Both the position numbers and the translations under genes were made by a program. Positions 1 to 8,701 of a stretch of DNA of 63,335 nt are shown here, piece by piece. The stretch is from the NCBI GenBank assembly GCA_902764825.1, contig CACWXL010000020.1, positions 1-63,335 on the forward strand. Direction: 5' to 3'. A model generated the notes under the pieces. That model was not told where the DNA came from. It did not search any database and was given only the letters and a program-made list of their open reading frames with translations. Position 1 is the first letter of the stretch; each line of letters starts with the position of its first letter. The stretch is from Oscillospiraceae bacterium (GTDB taxonomy: Bacteria; Bacillota; Clostridia; Saccharofermentanales; Saccharofermentanaceae).

Positions 1-97
1 AAAAAGCCGCACGTCAGGCCAATTACTCCCCGTATTATAAGAAAAGTGCAACTGTCGGAGTTAATTACTCTCTAACAATTACACTTTCTATGGTACT

Positions 98-124
98 AAA
101 AAAGCCGCCCCAAGCGGGGCGGCC
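98..124 (-). terminator. Intrinsic terminator after thrH
   Basis: An 8-bp GC-only stem (GCCGCCCC with GGGGCGGC, around a 4-nt loop) is followed, on the minus strand, by a run of T. It lies 23 bases past the thrH stop and closes the four-gene operon that starts near 4405. The 97 bases beyond it show no gene. Confidence 0.85.
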
Positions 125-146
125 GGAAAATGCGTTTTATTCGGTC

Positions 147-755
147 TCAGTTCGAATCGGGAACAGCCTTGATAGCAGCCAGGAGCTCTGAGAACTCCTC
201 AAAAGCGGGGATGTCCGGGTTGTCGGCGATGATCTTTTCCGTGCTCTTGAAAAGGAATCCTGCCTTGGATGCCTTGATCATGGCAAGGTCATTATAAGAG
301 TCGCCTGAAGCGATAGTGTCGAAGCCGATGGACTGCAGAGCGCGCACGGTCGACAGCTTGGAATCCTGAATCCTCATCTTGAAGTCCTCGATCATGCCGT
401 CTTCACCGACGATAAGTGAGTTGCAGAAGAGTGCCGGATAACCGAGCTTAGCCATCAGAGGCATGGCAAACTGCGTGAAGGTGTCGCTGATGATGATGAC
501 CTGCATGTCCTTGCGGAGCTCGTCTAAGAATTCCTTAGCACCCGGAAGCGGATCGATCTGCGCGATAACGTCCTGGATCTCCTTGAGGCCTAAGCCGTGC
601 TCTCTTAAGATGCCGAGTCTCCAGTGCATGAGCTTATCGTAATCAGGCTCATCTCTGGTGGTTCTCTTAAGCTCGGGAATGCCGCTCTTCTTGGAGAATT
701 CGATCCATATCTCAGGTACCAAAACGCCTTCCATATCAAGACAAACAATGTTCAT
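147..755 (-). CDS. thrH: ThrH-like HAD phosphatase (phosphoserine phosphatase/homoserine phosphotransferase)
   Basis: The protein has 202 residues, the usual ThrH length. The N-terminus reads CLDMEGVLVPEIW, the ThrH version of the HAD nucleophile motif (first Asp at residue 7). A second motif, IISDT, supplies the Thr/Ser position, and GDSYNDLAM near residue 152 is the C-terminal acidic motif. Family members hydrolyse phosphoserine and can move the phosphate to homoserine; the enzyme is cytosolic. The start has an AGGGGGA ribosome binding site. It is the last gene of an operon, 14 bases after the MBOAT gene, followed by a terminator. The operon context leaves open that its real substrate belongs to the FkbH/ACP/MBOAT pathway rather than to serine metabolism (inference). 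Confidence 0.85.
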   Translation of the reverse strand: MNIVCLDMEGVLVPEIWIEFSKKSGIPELKRTTRDEPDYDKLMHWRLGILREHGLGLKEIQDVIAQIDPLPGAKEFLDELRKDMQVIIISDTFTQFAMPLMAKLGYPALFCNSLIVGEDGMIEDFKMRIQDSKLSTVRALQSIGFDTIASGDSYNDLAMIKASKAGFLFKSTEKIIADNPDIPAFEEFSELLAAIKAVPDSN

Positions 756-769
756 TAGTTATTTCCCCC

Positions 770-2314
770 TTAGATTCTTGCGTATATGAATGAACCGGAA
801 TCATAGCCTAAGCCGTACATTCCGAATACTAATGTAGCTACAACGAGCACCATGAATGCCGCCCACAATAAGACGATGCCCTTGCTTCTTAAGAAAGCGG
901 TCAAAGACTTTGCCTCTTCATCCTCGCTCGGACGGTATTTGAATGCGTCGACAGCGAAAACAAGCAGCACTGCAGCAGCCAGAACGATGAGGTTTGCGAG
1001 CGTCATGCCGGTTGCACTGAAGTTGGTCCAGTTAAGAGGCAGGCCGCCCTTTCTGAAGATGGCCGCATACATGTCGATGGCATCCTTAACGGTCGCGGAT
1101 CTGAAGAATACGAAGCCCGTGAGCATGAGGATAAATGTGCGGACGGACTGGAAGATCCTGAAGTAGAGCTTGTCAGCGCCGATCTTAGGTCTGATCTTCT
1201 TGAATAAAGGCTCGAAGATCATGCCGAGCACGATGTAGATAAAGTGCAGGATACCTGAACCGATAACGTAATTCCAAAGGCCGCCGTGCCAGTAACCTAC
1301 TGCGAACCAGAGGATGAACAAAGCGATGTATGTGGGGACCTTTTTGCCGTTCTTCTTGCCGAACTTTGCCTTGGCCCAGTCGCCGATCTTAATGAGCGGA
1401 GTGCTCTTCAGGATAGGATACATGAGGTAATCGCGGAGCCATGCGCCCAGCGTGATGTGCCATCTTCTCCAGTATTCCTTTACGGTCTTTGAGAAGAAAG
1501 GGCAGTTGAAGTTCTCGGGCAGTTCGATGCCGAACATGTGGGATACGCCGATGACGACTTCCATGCATCCGGAGAAGTCAGTGTATAGCTGGATCGCGAA
1601 GAAGAATACGCCGAGCGGAACATACCAGCCGGTATATGTCTGGTGGTCAGCATAGATCATGTTGACGACTATTGCTGCACGTTCAGCGATAACGAGCTTT
1701 TTGAAGAATCCCCATGCAACTCTTACCGCGCCGTCGGAGATCCTGGATAAGGAGAACTTTACTTCCTTAGCCTTTTCGAACTGCTCGGAAAGCGCTGCAT
1801 AAGTGTTCATAGGACCCGACATGAGCTGCGGGAAATATGTTGAGAACAATAATACCTTGAAGAAATTCTTCTCAGGAGCGATCTTCTCCCATCTGCAGTC
1901 AAGGATATATCCCGTTGTCTGGAGGACATAGAAGGACATTCCGACAGGCACCGCATAAGCAAAGAAAGTGTTTGCACCATTTACGGCACCGAACATGAGG
2001 TTTAATCTCTCTGCCACAAGGCCGATCACGTTATAGTACTTGACTGCGCAAAGGAGCGCGATGTTGATAACGACCGTGATGACAGTTGCAGCATTGCGCA
2101 GGGCATTGCTCTTAGAAGGGCCGGCCAGAAGACCTCCGATATAGCAGAGGACAGCTGATACCAGCACGAACAGCAGTGTGTAGAATCCCAAAAATGCCGA
2201 GAATGCGAGGCTCGCTGCAAGGATCACCCAGAAGCGGAAGCTCTTGGGCAGGACATAGTACAGCAGCAGGGCTGCCGCAACGAATACCAGAAATAACGAC
2301 GATACCAGCGACAT
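770..2314 (-). CDS. MBOAT family membrane O-acyltransferase (DltB/AlgI-like)
   Basis: This is a 514-residue polytopic membrane protein. Conserved MBOAT signatures are visible: PQLMSGP near residue 162, the EYWRRWHITLGAWLRDY block near 280-296, and the catalytic-type His343 in GYWHGGLWNYV. The family (DltB, AlgI, PatA) passes acyl groups from a carrier to an extracellular acceptor such as teichoic acid or polysaccharide. The gene sits 10 bases downstream of an acyl carrier protein gene and that in turn follows an FkbH-like gene, so the acyl donor is most likely the ACP made by these neighbours. No DltA-type adenylation enzyme or DltD is present, which argues against ordinary D-alanylation. The acceptor is unknown. 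Confidence 0.88.
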   Translation of the reverse strand: MSLVSSLFLVFVAAALLLYYVLPKSFRFWVILAASLAFSAFLGFYTLLFVLVSAVLCYIGGLLAGPSKSNALRNAATVITVVINIALLCAVKYYNVIGLVAERLNLMFGAVNGANTFFAYAVPVGMSFYVLQTTGYILDCRWEKIAPEKNFFKVLLFSTYFPQLMSGPMNTYAALSEQFEKAKEVKFSLSRISDGAVRVAWGFFKKLVIAERAAIVVNMIYADHQTYTGWYVPLGVFFFAIQLYTDFSGCMEVVIGVSHMFGIELPENFNCPFFSKTVKEYWRRWHITLGAWLRDYLMYPILKSTPLIKIGDWAKAKFGKKNGKKVPTYIALFILWFAVGYWHGGLWNYVIGSGILHFIYIVLGMIFEPLFKKIRPKIGADKLYFRIFQSVRTFILMLTGFVFFRSATVKDAIDMYAAIFRKGGLPLNWTNFSATGMTLANLIVLAAAVLLVFAVDAFKYRPSEDEEAKSLTAFLRSKGIVLLWAAFMVLVVATLVFGMYGLGYDSGSFIYARI

Positions 2315-2324
2315 CAGTTAACCT

Positions 2325-2567
2325 TTAGCCTAAGTGGGCGATGATCCTGTCGACCATCTCGCCGACATTCTTAAGGCCTGTTGTCTCGCCCATCGTGAAC
2401 TTGATGCCAAAGCATCTCTCGACAGCAACGATCAGGTTGATGTGCTCCAGTGAATCCCAGCCGTCAACGTCAGCTGCGACCGTGGAGTCGTTAACAGTGA
2501 TGTCCTCGTCATCGAAAACATCCTGGAATACTTCATTAAGCTTTCCGTAAATCTCTTCTCTTGTCAT
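2325..2567 (-). CDS. Acyl carrier protein
   Basis: The 80-residue acidic protein carries the phosphopantetheine attachment motif GWDSLEHINL with Ser39 as the expected modified residue, followed by the ACP helix pattern VERCFGIKF. It would carry an acyl thioester in the cytosol for the membrane acyltransferase encoded 10 bases downstream. The start has an AAGGAGAT-type site. It is a dedicated carrier rather than the fatty-acid ACP, judging from its neighbours (inference). Confidence 0.9.
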   Translation of the reverse strand: MTREEIYGKLNEVFQDVFDDEDITVNDSTVAADVDGWDSLEHINLIVAVERCFGIKFTMGETTGLKNVGEMVDRIIAHLG

Positions 2568-2611
2568 TTCCTTATCTCCTTAAAAGTGCGGATTGCCGGG
2601 TGCGCCAAAGA

Positions 2612-4405
2612 TCAGTTGACCTTTATCGCAACGTTGCCGCTCTTATGCGGCTTGTCGAGGTCGAGCAGCCACTCGGAAGTGCCGTCTTCCATCTCTCTTA
2701 TCTTTTCGAAGCCCTGGAGCCCGTAAAAATCCTTGACCATTTTATTCTTCGCGGTCGGCAAATAATAGCCTTTAATTTTGGTAATATTTCTGGATTTTGC
2801 CTCAGAGATCAGCTCATCCATCATTGCAAATTCCATACCGCGCTTTAAGACTCTGCAGCTCATGAGCCACAGGTCGATGTGGAAGAACTTGTCATTTCCG
2901 AAGACTTCCTCATGTCCGAAAGTCACTGCAACAACGCCGTTATCGCCGAACTTGTCCTCAAGCCTTCCGTAGAGCGTTATGTACTTGGGATCAGATGCGA
3001 TCCTCTCGATATCTGCCTGGCTGCAGCGCTTTGTCGTAAGGTTGAACTGGTTGCTCTTGTTGGTGAGCTCTGCGATACGCGCCATATAAACGGGCGCGAA
3101 AGGCTTGATCTCAGCCGTCATCTCCAGAGACTTTAAGTACTCGTTGTAATCCGTGAACTGCGTTGAAGCCTTTGCACGTTCCATGTTCGCCTTGTACATG
3201 CCGCTGCGCTTGATGTCCTCTTCGGAGATGCCGGTGACTTCGAAGAATCCGTTGGAATCAAGGATGTCGATATAAGTCTCAGGCGCGCCGACCTCAGGAA
3301 CGGAGATCCCCGGGATCTGCTGCTCAACGAGAGCTCTTTCCACCGGGTTGTCGTCAACGAAGACGAAGCTGTCAGCTCCGATGTTTATCTCTTTGGCGGT
3401 ATTCGCGATGTTTATGTCCTTGTTGTCCCAGTTGGCCTTGATGATGAGGAAATCGTCCTGCTTTAAGGTCGAATCGGGTCTTGCAAGGCCTGCCAGAGCA
3501 TTCTCCTCGTCGTTCTTGGAAGCGACAGTAAGAAGGATGCCGAGATCCTTATGCGCCTTTATGTACTGCTGGAACTCGGTGAAGAGTTCGGATTCGGCGT
3601 CCTCATGGCCGACCTTGATGTTCTCCGGGCCGTCGTCGCCTACGATGCCGCCCCAGAGCGTGTTGTCCATATCAAGGGCAAAAGCCTTCTTGTTCTTGCC
3701 GTAAACGGCCTTGATGATGTGTGCGAGATTGAATGCAAAATCAGGGATCGCGGAAACGGAGAGAGCATACTTATATCTGTACCAGTCACCCGGATCTGCC
3801 CACTTCTTGATGCCGTAGACGGCGGAAATGTAATTGATGTCGTTAATATAGAAATTCCTGTGGCTCTGGGCATACGCACAGAATCTGTCATTCAGTCTGT
3901 TGATGAAGTTGAGCCTGCCGTGGATATTCGTAAAATCGCTGTTGCCCAAGAGCCTGAAGAAAGGCTGCTCGAAGTTGTTCTGGATCACGGTGCACTTATA
4001 GCGCTCAGCCAGCGCTCCCCAGATCTGCTCAAATCTGCCCATCGTCTCTTCGATAAGGGCATCGATCTGCTCGGGCAAATCCGTAACAGACGGAAACCTT
4101 GCTATGTTTCTTGTTGTCGTGTGCACGAAAACAAGATCCGGAGCAAATTCGTCCAGCTCGGGATTGCCGAAGACGGCGTCCTCATAGTATTTATTGTATT
4201 CGGACTCGAAAAACTCGGGCTTGATGCCGTAATTTAACAGGAAGAGCTCTAATATCTGCTTGATGTCGCTTGTCGTGGAACCGCCCAGGATAGCGATCTT
4301 CTTCTCTACATACTGTATTCCTTCCCTTGCAAGGAGCTCTCTCTTGATCGCCTTCTTCTTGCGCAGGATAAAGTCGGAATCGTAAGGATATTCAAGCTGT
4401 TTCAT
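2612..4405 (-). CDS. FkbH-like HAD-IIIC protein (SGNH-like, HAD and GNAT-like parts)
   Basis: The start is taken at the ATG at 4405, where a GGTGGAGGC ribosome binding site lies 6-15 bases upstream; nine more codons are open but unlikely. The product is 597 residues. Residues 38-100 look like an SGNH-hydrolase start (LGGST at 40-44). Residues 240-380 hold the HAD-IIIC domain, with FALDMDNTLWGG (Asp245, Asp247) and VFVDDNP. Residues about 440-575 look GNAT-like. FkbH relatives use 1,3-bisphosphoglycerate to load a glyceryl group on an ACP. With the following ACP and MBOAT genes the predicted job is making a glyceryl-ACP or similar donor for export; the substrate is inferred, not shown. Confidence 0.82.
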   Translation of the reverse strand: MKQLEYPYDSDFILRKKKAIKRELLAREGIQYVEKKIAILGGSTTSDIKQILELFLLNYGIKPEFFESEYNKYYEDAVFGNPELDEFAPDLVFVHTTTRNIARFPSVTDLPEQIDALIEETMGRFEQIWGALAERYKCTVIQNNFEQPFFRLLGNSDFTNIHGRLNFINRLNDRFCAYAQSHRNFYINDINYISAVYGIKKWADPGDWYRYKYALSVSAIPDFAFNLAHIIKAVYGKNKKAFALDMDNTLWGGIVGDDGPENIKVGHEDAESELFTEFQQYIKAHKDLGILLTVASKNDEENALAGLARPDSTLKQDDFLIIKANWDNKDINIANTAKEINIGADSFVFVDDNPVERALVEQQIPGISVPEVGAPETYIDILDSNGFFEVTGISEEDIKRSGMYKANMERAKASTQFTDYNEYLKSLEMTAEIKPFAPVYMARIAELTNKSNQFNLTTKRCSQADIERIASDPKYITLYGRLEDKFGDNGVVAVTFGHEEVFGNDKFFHIDLWLMSCRVLKRGMEFAMMDELISEAKSRNITKIKGYYLPTAKNKMVKDFYGLQGFEKIREMEDGTSEWLLDLDKPHKSGNVAIKVN

Positions 4406-4422
4406 TAAAAAGCCTCCACCAC

Positions 4423-4440
4423 GGCCTGACATGTCAGGTC
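4423..4440. promoter_or_regulatory. Perfect palindrome ahead of the acylation operon
   Basis: CCTGACATGTCAGG at 4425-4438 is a perfect 14-bp palindrome, with one more matching pair after a mismatch. It sits just upstream of the ribosome binding site of the FkbH-like gene and downstream of an AT-rich stretch that could hold the promoter. It is a good candidate operator for a dimeric regulator. No second copy was noticed in the window. Confidence 0.5.
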
Positions 4441-4605
4441 ATAATTCAACACCCTATAATATCATTTTTACGCCTTGAACACCTTATTTAAATAATAAGT
4501 TTGTGTAATATGCAGCCTATCGCTAATTTTTTTGCGTGTTATAAATAGTAGCGGTGGAAATCGCAGGGCCATTGAGCCCTTTTATTTTGAGTTGGAGATG
4601 TTGCT

Positions 4606-5778
4606 GTGGAAAGCCTTAGATTTTTAATAGATGTTGCATTGATTCTGTTTGCCGCAAAGATTTTCGGCATCATTGCCCGTAAGCTCCATGCCCCTGAGGT
4701 AGTAGGAGAGATCATCGCAGGCCTTATCCTTGGTCCTGCCGTAATAGGCATCGTCAACCAGTCTGACTTTATCAATAAGATGGCCGAGATCGGCGTCATC
4801 ATGCTCATGTTCGAGGCAGGTCTTACCACAGACATGAAGAAGCTTAAGGCAACGGGCCTTAAGGCTACTGCCATCGCATGCGCCGGCGTCTTTGTTCCGA
4901 TCATACTCGGCGTTATCCTCTTCATGAGCTTCTACGGATACGGTCCCATCGGTTCCGAGCAGTTTATTAAGGGCCTGTTTATCGGCACCCTCATGGCTGC
5001 AACCTCCGTCAGCATCACGGTCGCGGCACTTAAGGAACTCGGTAAGCTCAACAGCACCGTCGGAACGACCATCGTAAGCGCTGCCATCATCGACGATGTC
5101 ATCGTAATCGTCGTTCTCACATTCGTATTAAGCGCAAAGGGTTCAGGCACTTCCGTCTGGATCACGACGCTCAAGGCGATCGCCTTCTTTGCGATCGCAA
5201 TAGTATCCGGCTTCATCGTCTACAAGGCCTTCAAGTGGCTCGATGCCAGATATGAACACACGAGAAGGATCCCGATCGCCGCACTCTGCTACTGCATGTT
5301 CATGGCTTATGTCGCCGAGAGATATTTCGGAATCGCCGACATCACGGGCGCATATGTTGCAGGCGTTGTCCTTTGCAACCTCCACGACGTCAAGTACGTT
5401 GAGCGCAAGGTTGACGTCAGTTCCTACATGGTCTTCGCGCCCATATTCTTCGCAGGCATCGGACTTAAGGTCTCTTTCGAGAACGTAAATCCGACACTCC
5501 TTTTCTTCTCGGTATCATTTGTCATCGTTGCATGCCTTGGCAAGATCATAGGCTGCGGCACGACGGCAAAGCTTTGCAGATTTAACTGGAACGACTCCCT
5601 GAAGATCGGCATCGGCATGATGACAAGAGGCGAGGTCGCGCTCATCACTGCTCAGAAAGGCCTTCATGCCGGGCTCATCACCTCCGACTATTTCACGGCA
5701 GTCATCCTCATGATCCTGGTCAGCTCCATACTCGCACCGGTCCTGCTCAAGGTCCTGTATAAACCCAAGTCAGCCTGA
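4606..5778 (+). CDS. CPA2-type cation:proton antiporter membrane protein
   Basis: The 390-residue protein is built from about eleven to twelve hydrophobic segments and starts with GTG, preceded by GGAG at 4594. Family landmarks are KLHAPEVVGEIIAGLILGP near the start, MLMFEAGLTTD, and the IIDDVIVIVVL segment around residue 160, which carries the paired acidic residues expected in the ion site of KefB/NapA-like antiporters. There is no C-terminal TrkA-N or TrkA-C domain, so it is the short form. It would exchange Na+ or K+ for protons across the cytoplasmic membrane. It starts a plus-strand run with two further membrane proteins. Confidence 0.87.
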   Translation: MESLRFLIDVALILFAAKIFGIIARKLHAPEVVGEIIAGLILGPAVIGIVNQSDFINKMAEIGVIMLMFEAGLTTDMKKLKATGLKATAIACAGVFVPIILGVILFMSFYGYGPIGSEQFIKGLFIGTLMAATSVSITVAALKELGKLNSTVGTTIVSAAIIDDVIVIVVLTFVLSAKGSGTSVWITTLKAIAFFAIAIVSGFIVYKAFKWLDARYEHTRRIPIAALCYCMFMAYVAERYFGIADITGAYVAGVVLCNLHDVKYVERKVDVSSYMVFAPIFFAGIGLKVSFENVNPTLLFFSVSFVIVACLGKIIGCGTTAKLCRFNWNDSLKIGIGMMTRGEVALITAQKGLHAGLITSDYFTAVILMILVSSILAPVLLKVLYKPKSA

Positions 5779-5801
5779 ATCTTTATGTTAATATAGTCAC
5801 T

Positions 5802-6914
5802 ATGAGAGAAGACGAGAGCACAAACAAGTCACTTATCCCGATAGTGATACCTTCCTATGAGCCTGATGACAGGCTTATTTCGCTGCTCGAAGATCTTGAT
5901 AAAAAAGAAATGGGGCCGGTCATAATCGTCAACGACGGTTCATCCGAAGAGTACGATCCCATCTTTAAGCAGGCTGAAGCCCTGATCGCAAAGCATGGCG
6001 GCAGATTCATCTCATACCGTCCCAACAGGGGCAAAGGCCGCGCGCTCAAGACTGCTTTCTCTTACATCGCGGAAAATATGCCTGATGCACTGGGCTGTGT
6101 CACGGCAGATTCCGACGGCCAGCACACTCCGGAATGCATCACCAATATAATCAATGCCTTAAAGGCCAATCCGGATAACCTGATATTAGGTGTCAGGAAG
6201 TTCGCGAAAAAGGACATCCCGTGGAAGAGCTGGTTCGGCAACACTGTCACCATCAGCGTTTTCTCATATGTCGCAGGCATGAGGGTCAGTGACACACAGT
6301 CAGGCCTTCGCGGTATTCCCTTCAGATTCATGAAGGAACTTATCGACTGCAAGGGTGAAAGATTCGAATACGAGATGCAGATGCTGCTCGAATGTGCAGG
6401 CAGATACGGCCTGACAGAAATCCCGATACAGACGATCTACGACTCCAAGGAATCCCACCAGACGCACTTTAAGCCTGTAAGGGACTCCTTAAGGATCTAC
6501 AAGATACTGGGAAAGAAGTTCATCAAGTTCATCTTCGCTTCGCTCTCATCTTTTGTGATCGACATAATCCTCTTCCACCTGCTCGTGCTCCTTTTGAAGG
6601 ACGCTTTTCCCGCGCTCTACATCACGATCGCGACAGCAGGCGCAAGGATCATCTCGGCAGTTTATAACTATCTCATCAATTACAAATTTGTTTTCAAGAG
6701 CCGTGCATCGAAGACGACGTCTCTTGCCAAGTATGCGCTTCTGGCAGTCATCCAGATGGCCTTGAGTGCCGGCATCGTAAGCTTATTTGTCCACATATTC
6801 CCGGGCTGTATCGAGACACTTGTAAAGGCAATCACGGACACGGTCCTGTTCCTTTTAAGCTATGCAGTACAGCAGCGCTTCGTCTTCAGCAGCAAGACAA
6901 AAAGCAAGAAATAA
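5802..6914 (+). CDS. Glycosyltransferase family 2 fused to GtrA-like membrane domain
   Basis: Residues 1-225 form a GT-A domain of the dolichol-phosphate mannosyltransferase type: VIPSYEPD, VNDGSS at 43-48, the metal-binding TADSDGQ (Asp103, Asp105) and SGLRGIP. Residues about 230-365 hold four hydrophobic segments like GtrA, including YNYLINYKFVF and LSYAVQQRFVF. Such fusions make and flip polyprenyl-phosphate sugars for decoration of surface polymers. The gene begins 23 bases after the antiporter stop and ends 15 bases before the next permease. The sugar cannot be read from the sequence. Confidence 0.88.
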   Translation: MREDESTNKSLIPIVIPSYEPDDRLISLLEDLDKKEMGPVIIVNDGSSEEYDPIFKQAEALIAKHGGRFISYRPNRGKGRALKTAFSYIAENMPDALGCVTADSDGQHTPECITNIINALKANPDNLILGVRKFAKKDIPWKSWFGNTVTISVFSYVAGMRVSDTQSGLRGIPFRFMKELIDCKGERFEYEMQMLLECAGRYGLTEIPIQTIYDSKESHQTHFKPVRDSLRIYKILGKKFIKFIFASLSSFVIDIILFHLLVLLLKDAFPALYITIATAGARIISAVYNYLINYKFVFKSRASKTTSLAKYALLAVIQMALSAGIVSLFVHIFPGCIETLVKAITDTVLFLLSYAVQQRFVFSSKTKSKK

Positions 6915-6929
6915 GCCAAGGAGTCCTTA

Positions 6930-8207
6930 ATGCATAAGATCATAGCAATCATCATCTTTCTTATAATGTACATCCTGATGGTCGTGCTTCCCAAGCGCCG
7001 TGCTGTCGTAGCACTGACCGCAGCGGTCATAATGATAGCCGGACAGATCCTTCCTATCGGGAAAGTACTTCCCTCGATCGACTGGAACGTCCTCATGATG
7101 ATATTCGGAACTATGGTAATCGTCGATTATTTCATCGAATCCAAGATGCCGAACAAGATCGCCGAATCACTCTTAAGGCTCTCCAAGAACGTCATGTGGG
7201 TAACGATCCTGATGTCATTATTCTCAGGCATCATCTCCGCATTCATCGATAACGTCGCAACAGTCCTTATGGTCGCCCCTGTAGGCCTTGCGATCTGCAA
7301 AAAGCTTAAGATCAATCCCGTTCCGATGATCATCTGCATCGCCGTATCATCGAACCTCCAGGGCGCCGCAACGCTCGTTGGCGATACTACTTCGATCATG
7401 CTCGCCGCAGCTGATCACATGAACTTCAATGACTTCTTCTGGATGCAGGGCAGACCCGGCATGTTCTTTGCAGTAGAGCTCGGTGCACTCCTTACTATAC
7501 CGATCATGATGATCCTCTTCCGCAAGAACAGAGAACCCGTTGATTCCACCGAGCATACACCCGTCACCGATTACGTTCCGACGATCACGATGCTCGGTCA
7601 TGTCGTGCTCCTCATCATCGCTTCATTCATTCCCAACACGCATGAATGCACGAACGGTTTCATCTGCATGGCATGCGGAATCTTAACGATCATCTGGGAG
7701 CTCATCAAGCAGAAGTCCACCAAGGGCATGTTCCATTCATTAAAGGCACTGGACTATGACACGATGCTCCTTCTGACAGGTCTTTTCGTTGTCATCGCAT
7801 CAATAAGGGAAGTCGGTGTCATCGATGACCTCGCCGAGTTCATCGCAGGCTTCGGCGGCTCCAACAGATTCGTCTTATTCTCCATCATCGTATGGGGCTC
7901 TGTCCTGATCTCCGCCTTCATCGACAATATTCCTTATGTCGCAACTATGCTCCCGCTCCTTGCAGGCGTTGCTTCCGCAATGAACGTCGAGCCTCACTTC
8001 CTTTATTTCGGACTCCTGGTAGGCGCCACATTGGGCGGCAACTTAACACCTATCGGCGCTTCCGCGAATATCGCCGGTGTCGGCATGCTCCGTAAGGAAG
8101 GTCACGAGGTCGGCTTCGGCGACTTCATGAAGATCGGCATCCCCTTCACTCTCACGGCAGTCATCGCAGGTTACTTGTTCGTCTGGATCTTCTGGGCTCC
8201 GAAGTAA
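6930..8207 (+). CDS. ArsB/NhaD-type ion permease (ion transporter superfamily)
   Basis: The protein has 425 residues and roughly eleven to twelve membrane segments in two repeated halves. Each half has the hallmark AFIDN turn: SGIISAFIDNVATVLM near residue 106 and SVLISAFIDNIPYVATM near 330. SSNLQGAATLVGDTTSIML and GATLGGNLTPIGASANI are the matching re-entrant loops. This is the ArsB/NhaD/P-protein branch; transport of Na+, arsenite or an organic anion cannot be told apart here. The ribosome binding site is AAGGAG at 6918. It probably shares a transcript with the two genes before it. Confidence 0.85.
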   Translation: MHKIIAIIIFLIMYILMVVLPKRRAVVALTAAVIMIAGQILPIGKVLPSIDWNVLMMIFGTMVIVDYFIESKMPNKIAESLLRLSKNVMWVTILMSLFSGIISAFIDNVATVLMVAPVGLAICKKLKINPVPMIICIAVSSNLQGAATLVGDTTSIMLAAADHMNFNDFFWMQGRPGMFFAVELGALLTIPIMMILFRKNREPVDSTEHTPVTDYVPTITMLGHVVLLIIASFIPNTHECTNGFICMACGILTIIWELIKQKSTKGMFHSLKALDYDTMLLLTGLFVVIASIREVGVIDDLAEFIAGFGGSNRFVLFSIIVWGSVLISAFIDNIPYVATMLPLLAGVASAMNVEPHFLYFGLLVGATLGGNLTPIGASANIAGVGMLRKEGHEVGFGDFMKIGIPFTLTAVIAGYLFVWIFWAPK

Positions 8208-8231
8208 TCCTGTAAGCAAAGAACTAATACA

Positions 8232-8276
8232 ATAAAAAAGGGGCCGCCTCAAGTGAAACACTTATAGGCGGTCCCT
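8232..8276 (-). terminator. Intrinsic terminator for the 110-residue ORF
   Basis: A ten-pair stem with one mismatch or wobble position (GGGGCCGCCT against AGGCGGTCCC), extended by CAAGTG/CACTT, is followed on the minus strand by a T run. It lies just past the stop at 8300. The same stem may also slow plus-strand transcripts leaving the permease gene, but there the T run is absent. Confidence 0.75.
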
Positions 8277-8299
8277 GTTAAATTCAGATCTGATAGATA

Positions 8300-8632
8300 T
8301 CAGCCTTCGCCTTCACCGTAGAAAGCTTCATATGCGGCTTCGGCCAATGTTCCGGAAGCGTTTGCGATTACAGTGCTGTCCGGTGCGAGCAATCTGTAAC
8401 TTCTCTCACCCAAAGATCCGATCGGCATCTGGCCGTCGATTCCAAGGAGGATGTTATAGAAACAGTCTGTCAGCACAGAATCGAAAACCTCTCTTAAGAG
8501 TTCGTCGCTGGCACCTGCCGCTTTAAGTTTTGCAATCTGCTCACCTGCCATAGAATCGGTGCTGCTGAGATAATTCTCGAGCATAGCATCCTTCTCTTCC
8601 CTAGCTGCCTTAGCAAATAATGATGCGTCCAT
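8300..8632 (-). CDS. Uncharacterised small protein
   Basis: A 110-residue protein with no signal peptide or membrane segment. It is mostly alpha-helical by composition, with an Ala-rich start (FAKAAREEKDAML) and a mid-part FDSVLTDCFYNILLG. The start has GGAGGG eight bases upstream, and the gene has its own terminator, so it is real. I do not recognise a family. It lies between a permease gene and a lipoprotein gene, 69 bases from the latter, and may be co-transcribed with the lipoproteins upstream. Confidence 0.6.
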   Translation of the reverse strand: MDASLFAKAAREEKDAMLENYLSSTDSMAGEQIAKLKAAGASDELLREVFDSVLTDCFYNILLGIDGQMPIGSLGERSYRLLAPDSTVIANASGTLAEAAYEAFYGEGEG

Positions 8633-8701
8633 GATAAGTGCCCTCCGGCTTCACAGATATATACCTATTTTATCAGGTGGAAGGTACTATCGTAAAGTGG
8701 C

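Noticed and set aside
857..1655. Plus-strand open frames over the MBOAT gene
   Set aside because: They are short shadows without ribosome sites, opposite a clear MBOAT gene.
3551..4237. 228-residue plus-strand frame opposite the FkbH-like gene
   Set aside because: It is the antisense of a long coding region with intact HAD motifs and has no supporting start signal.
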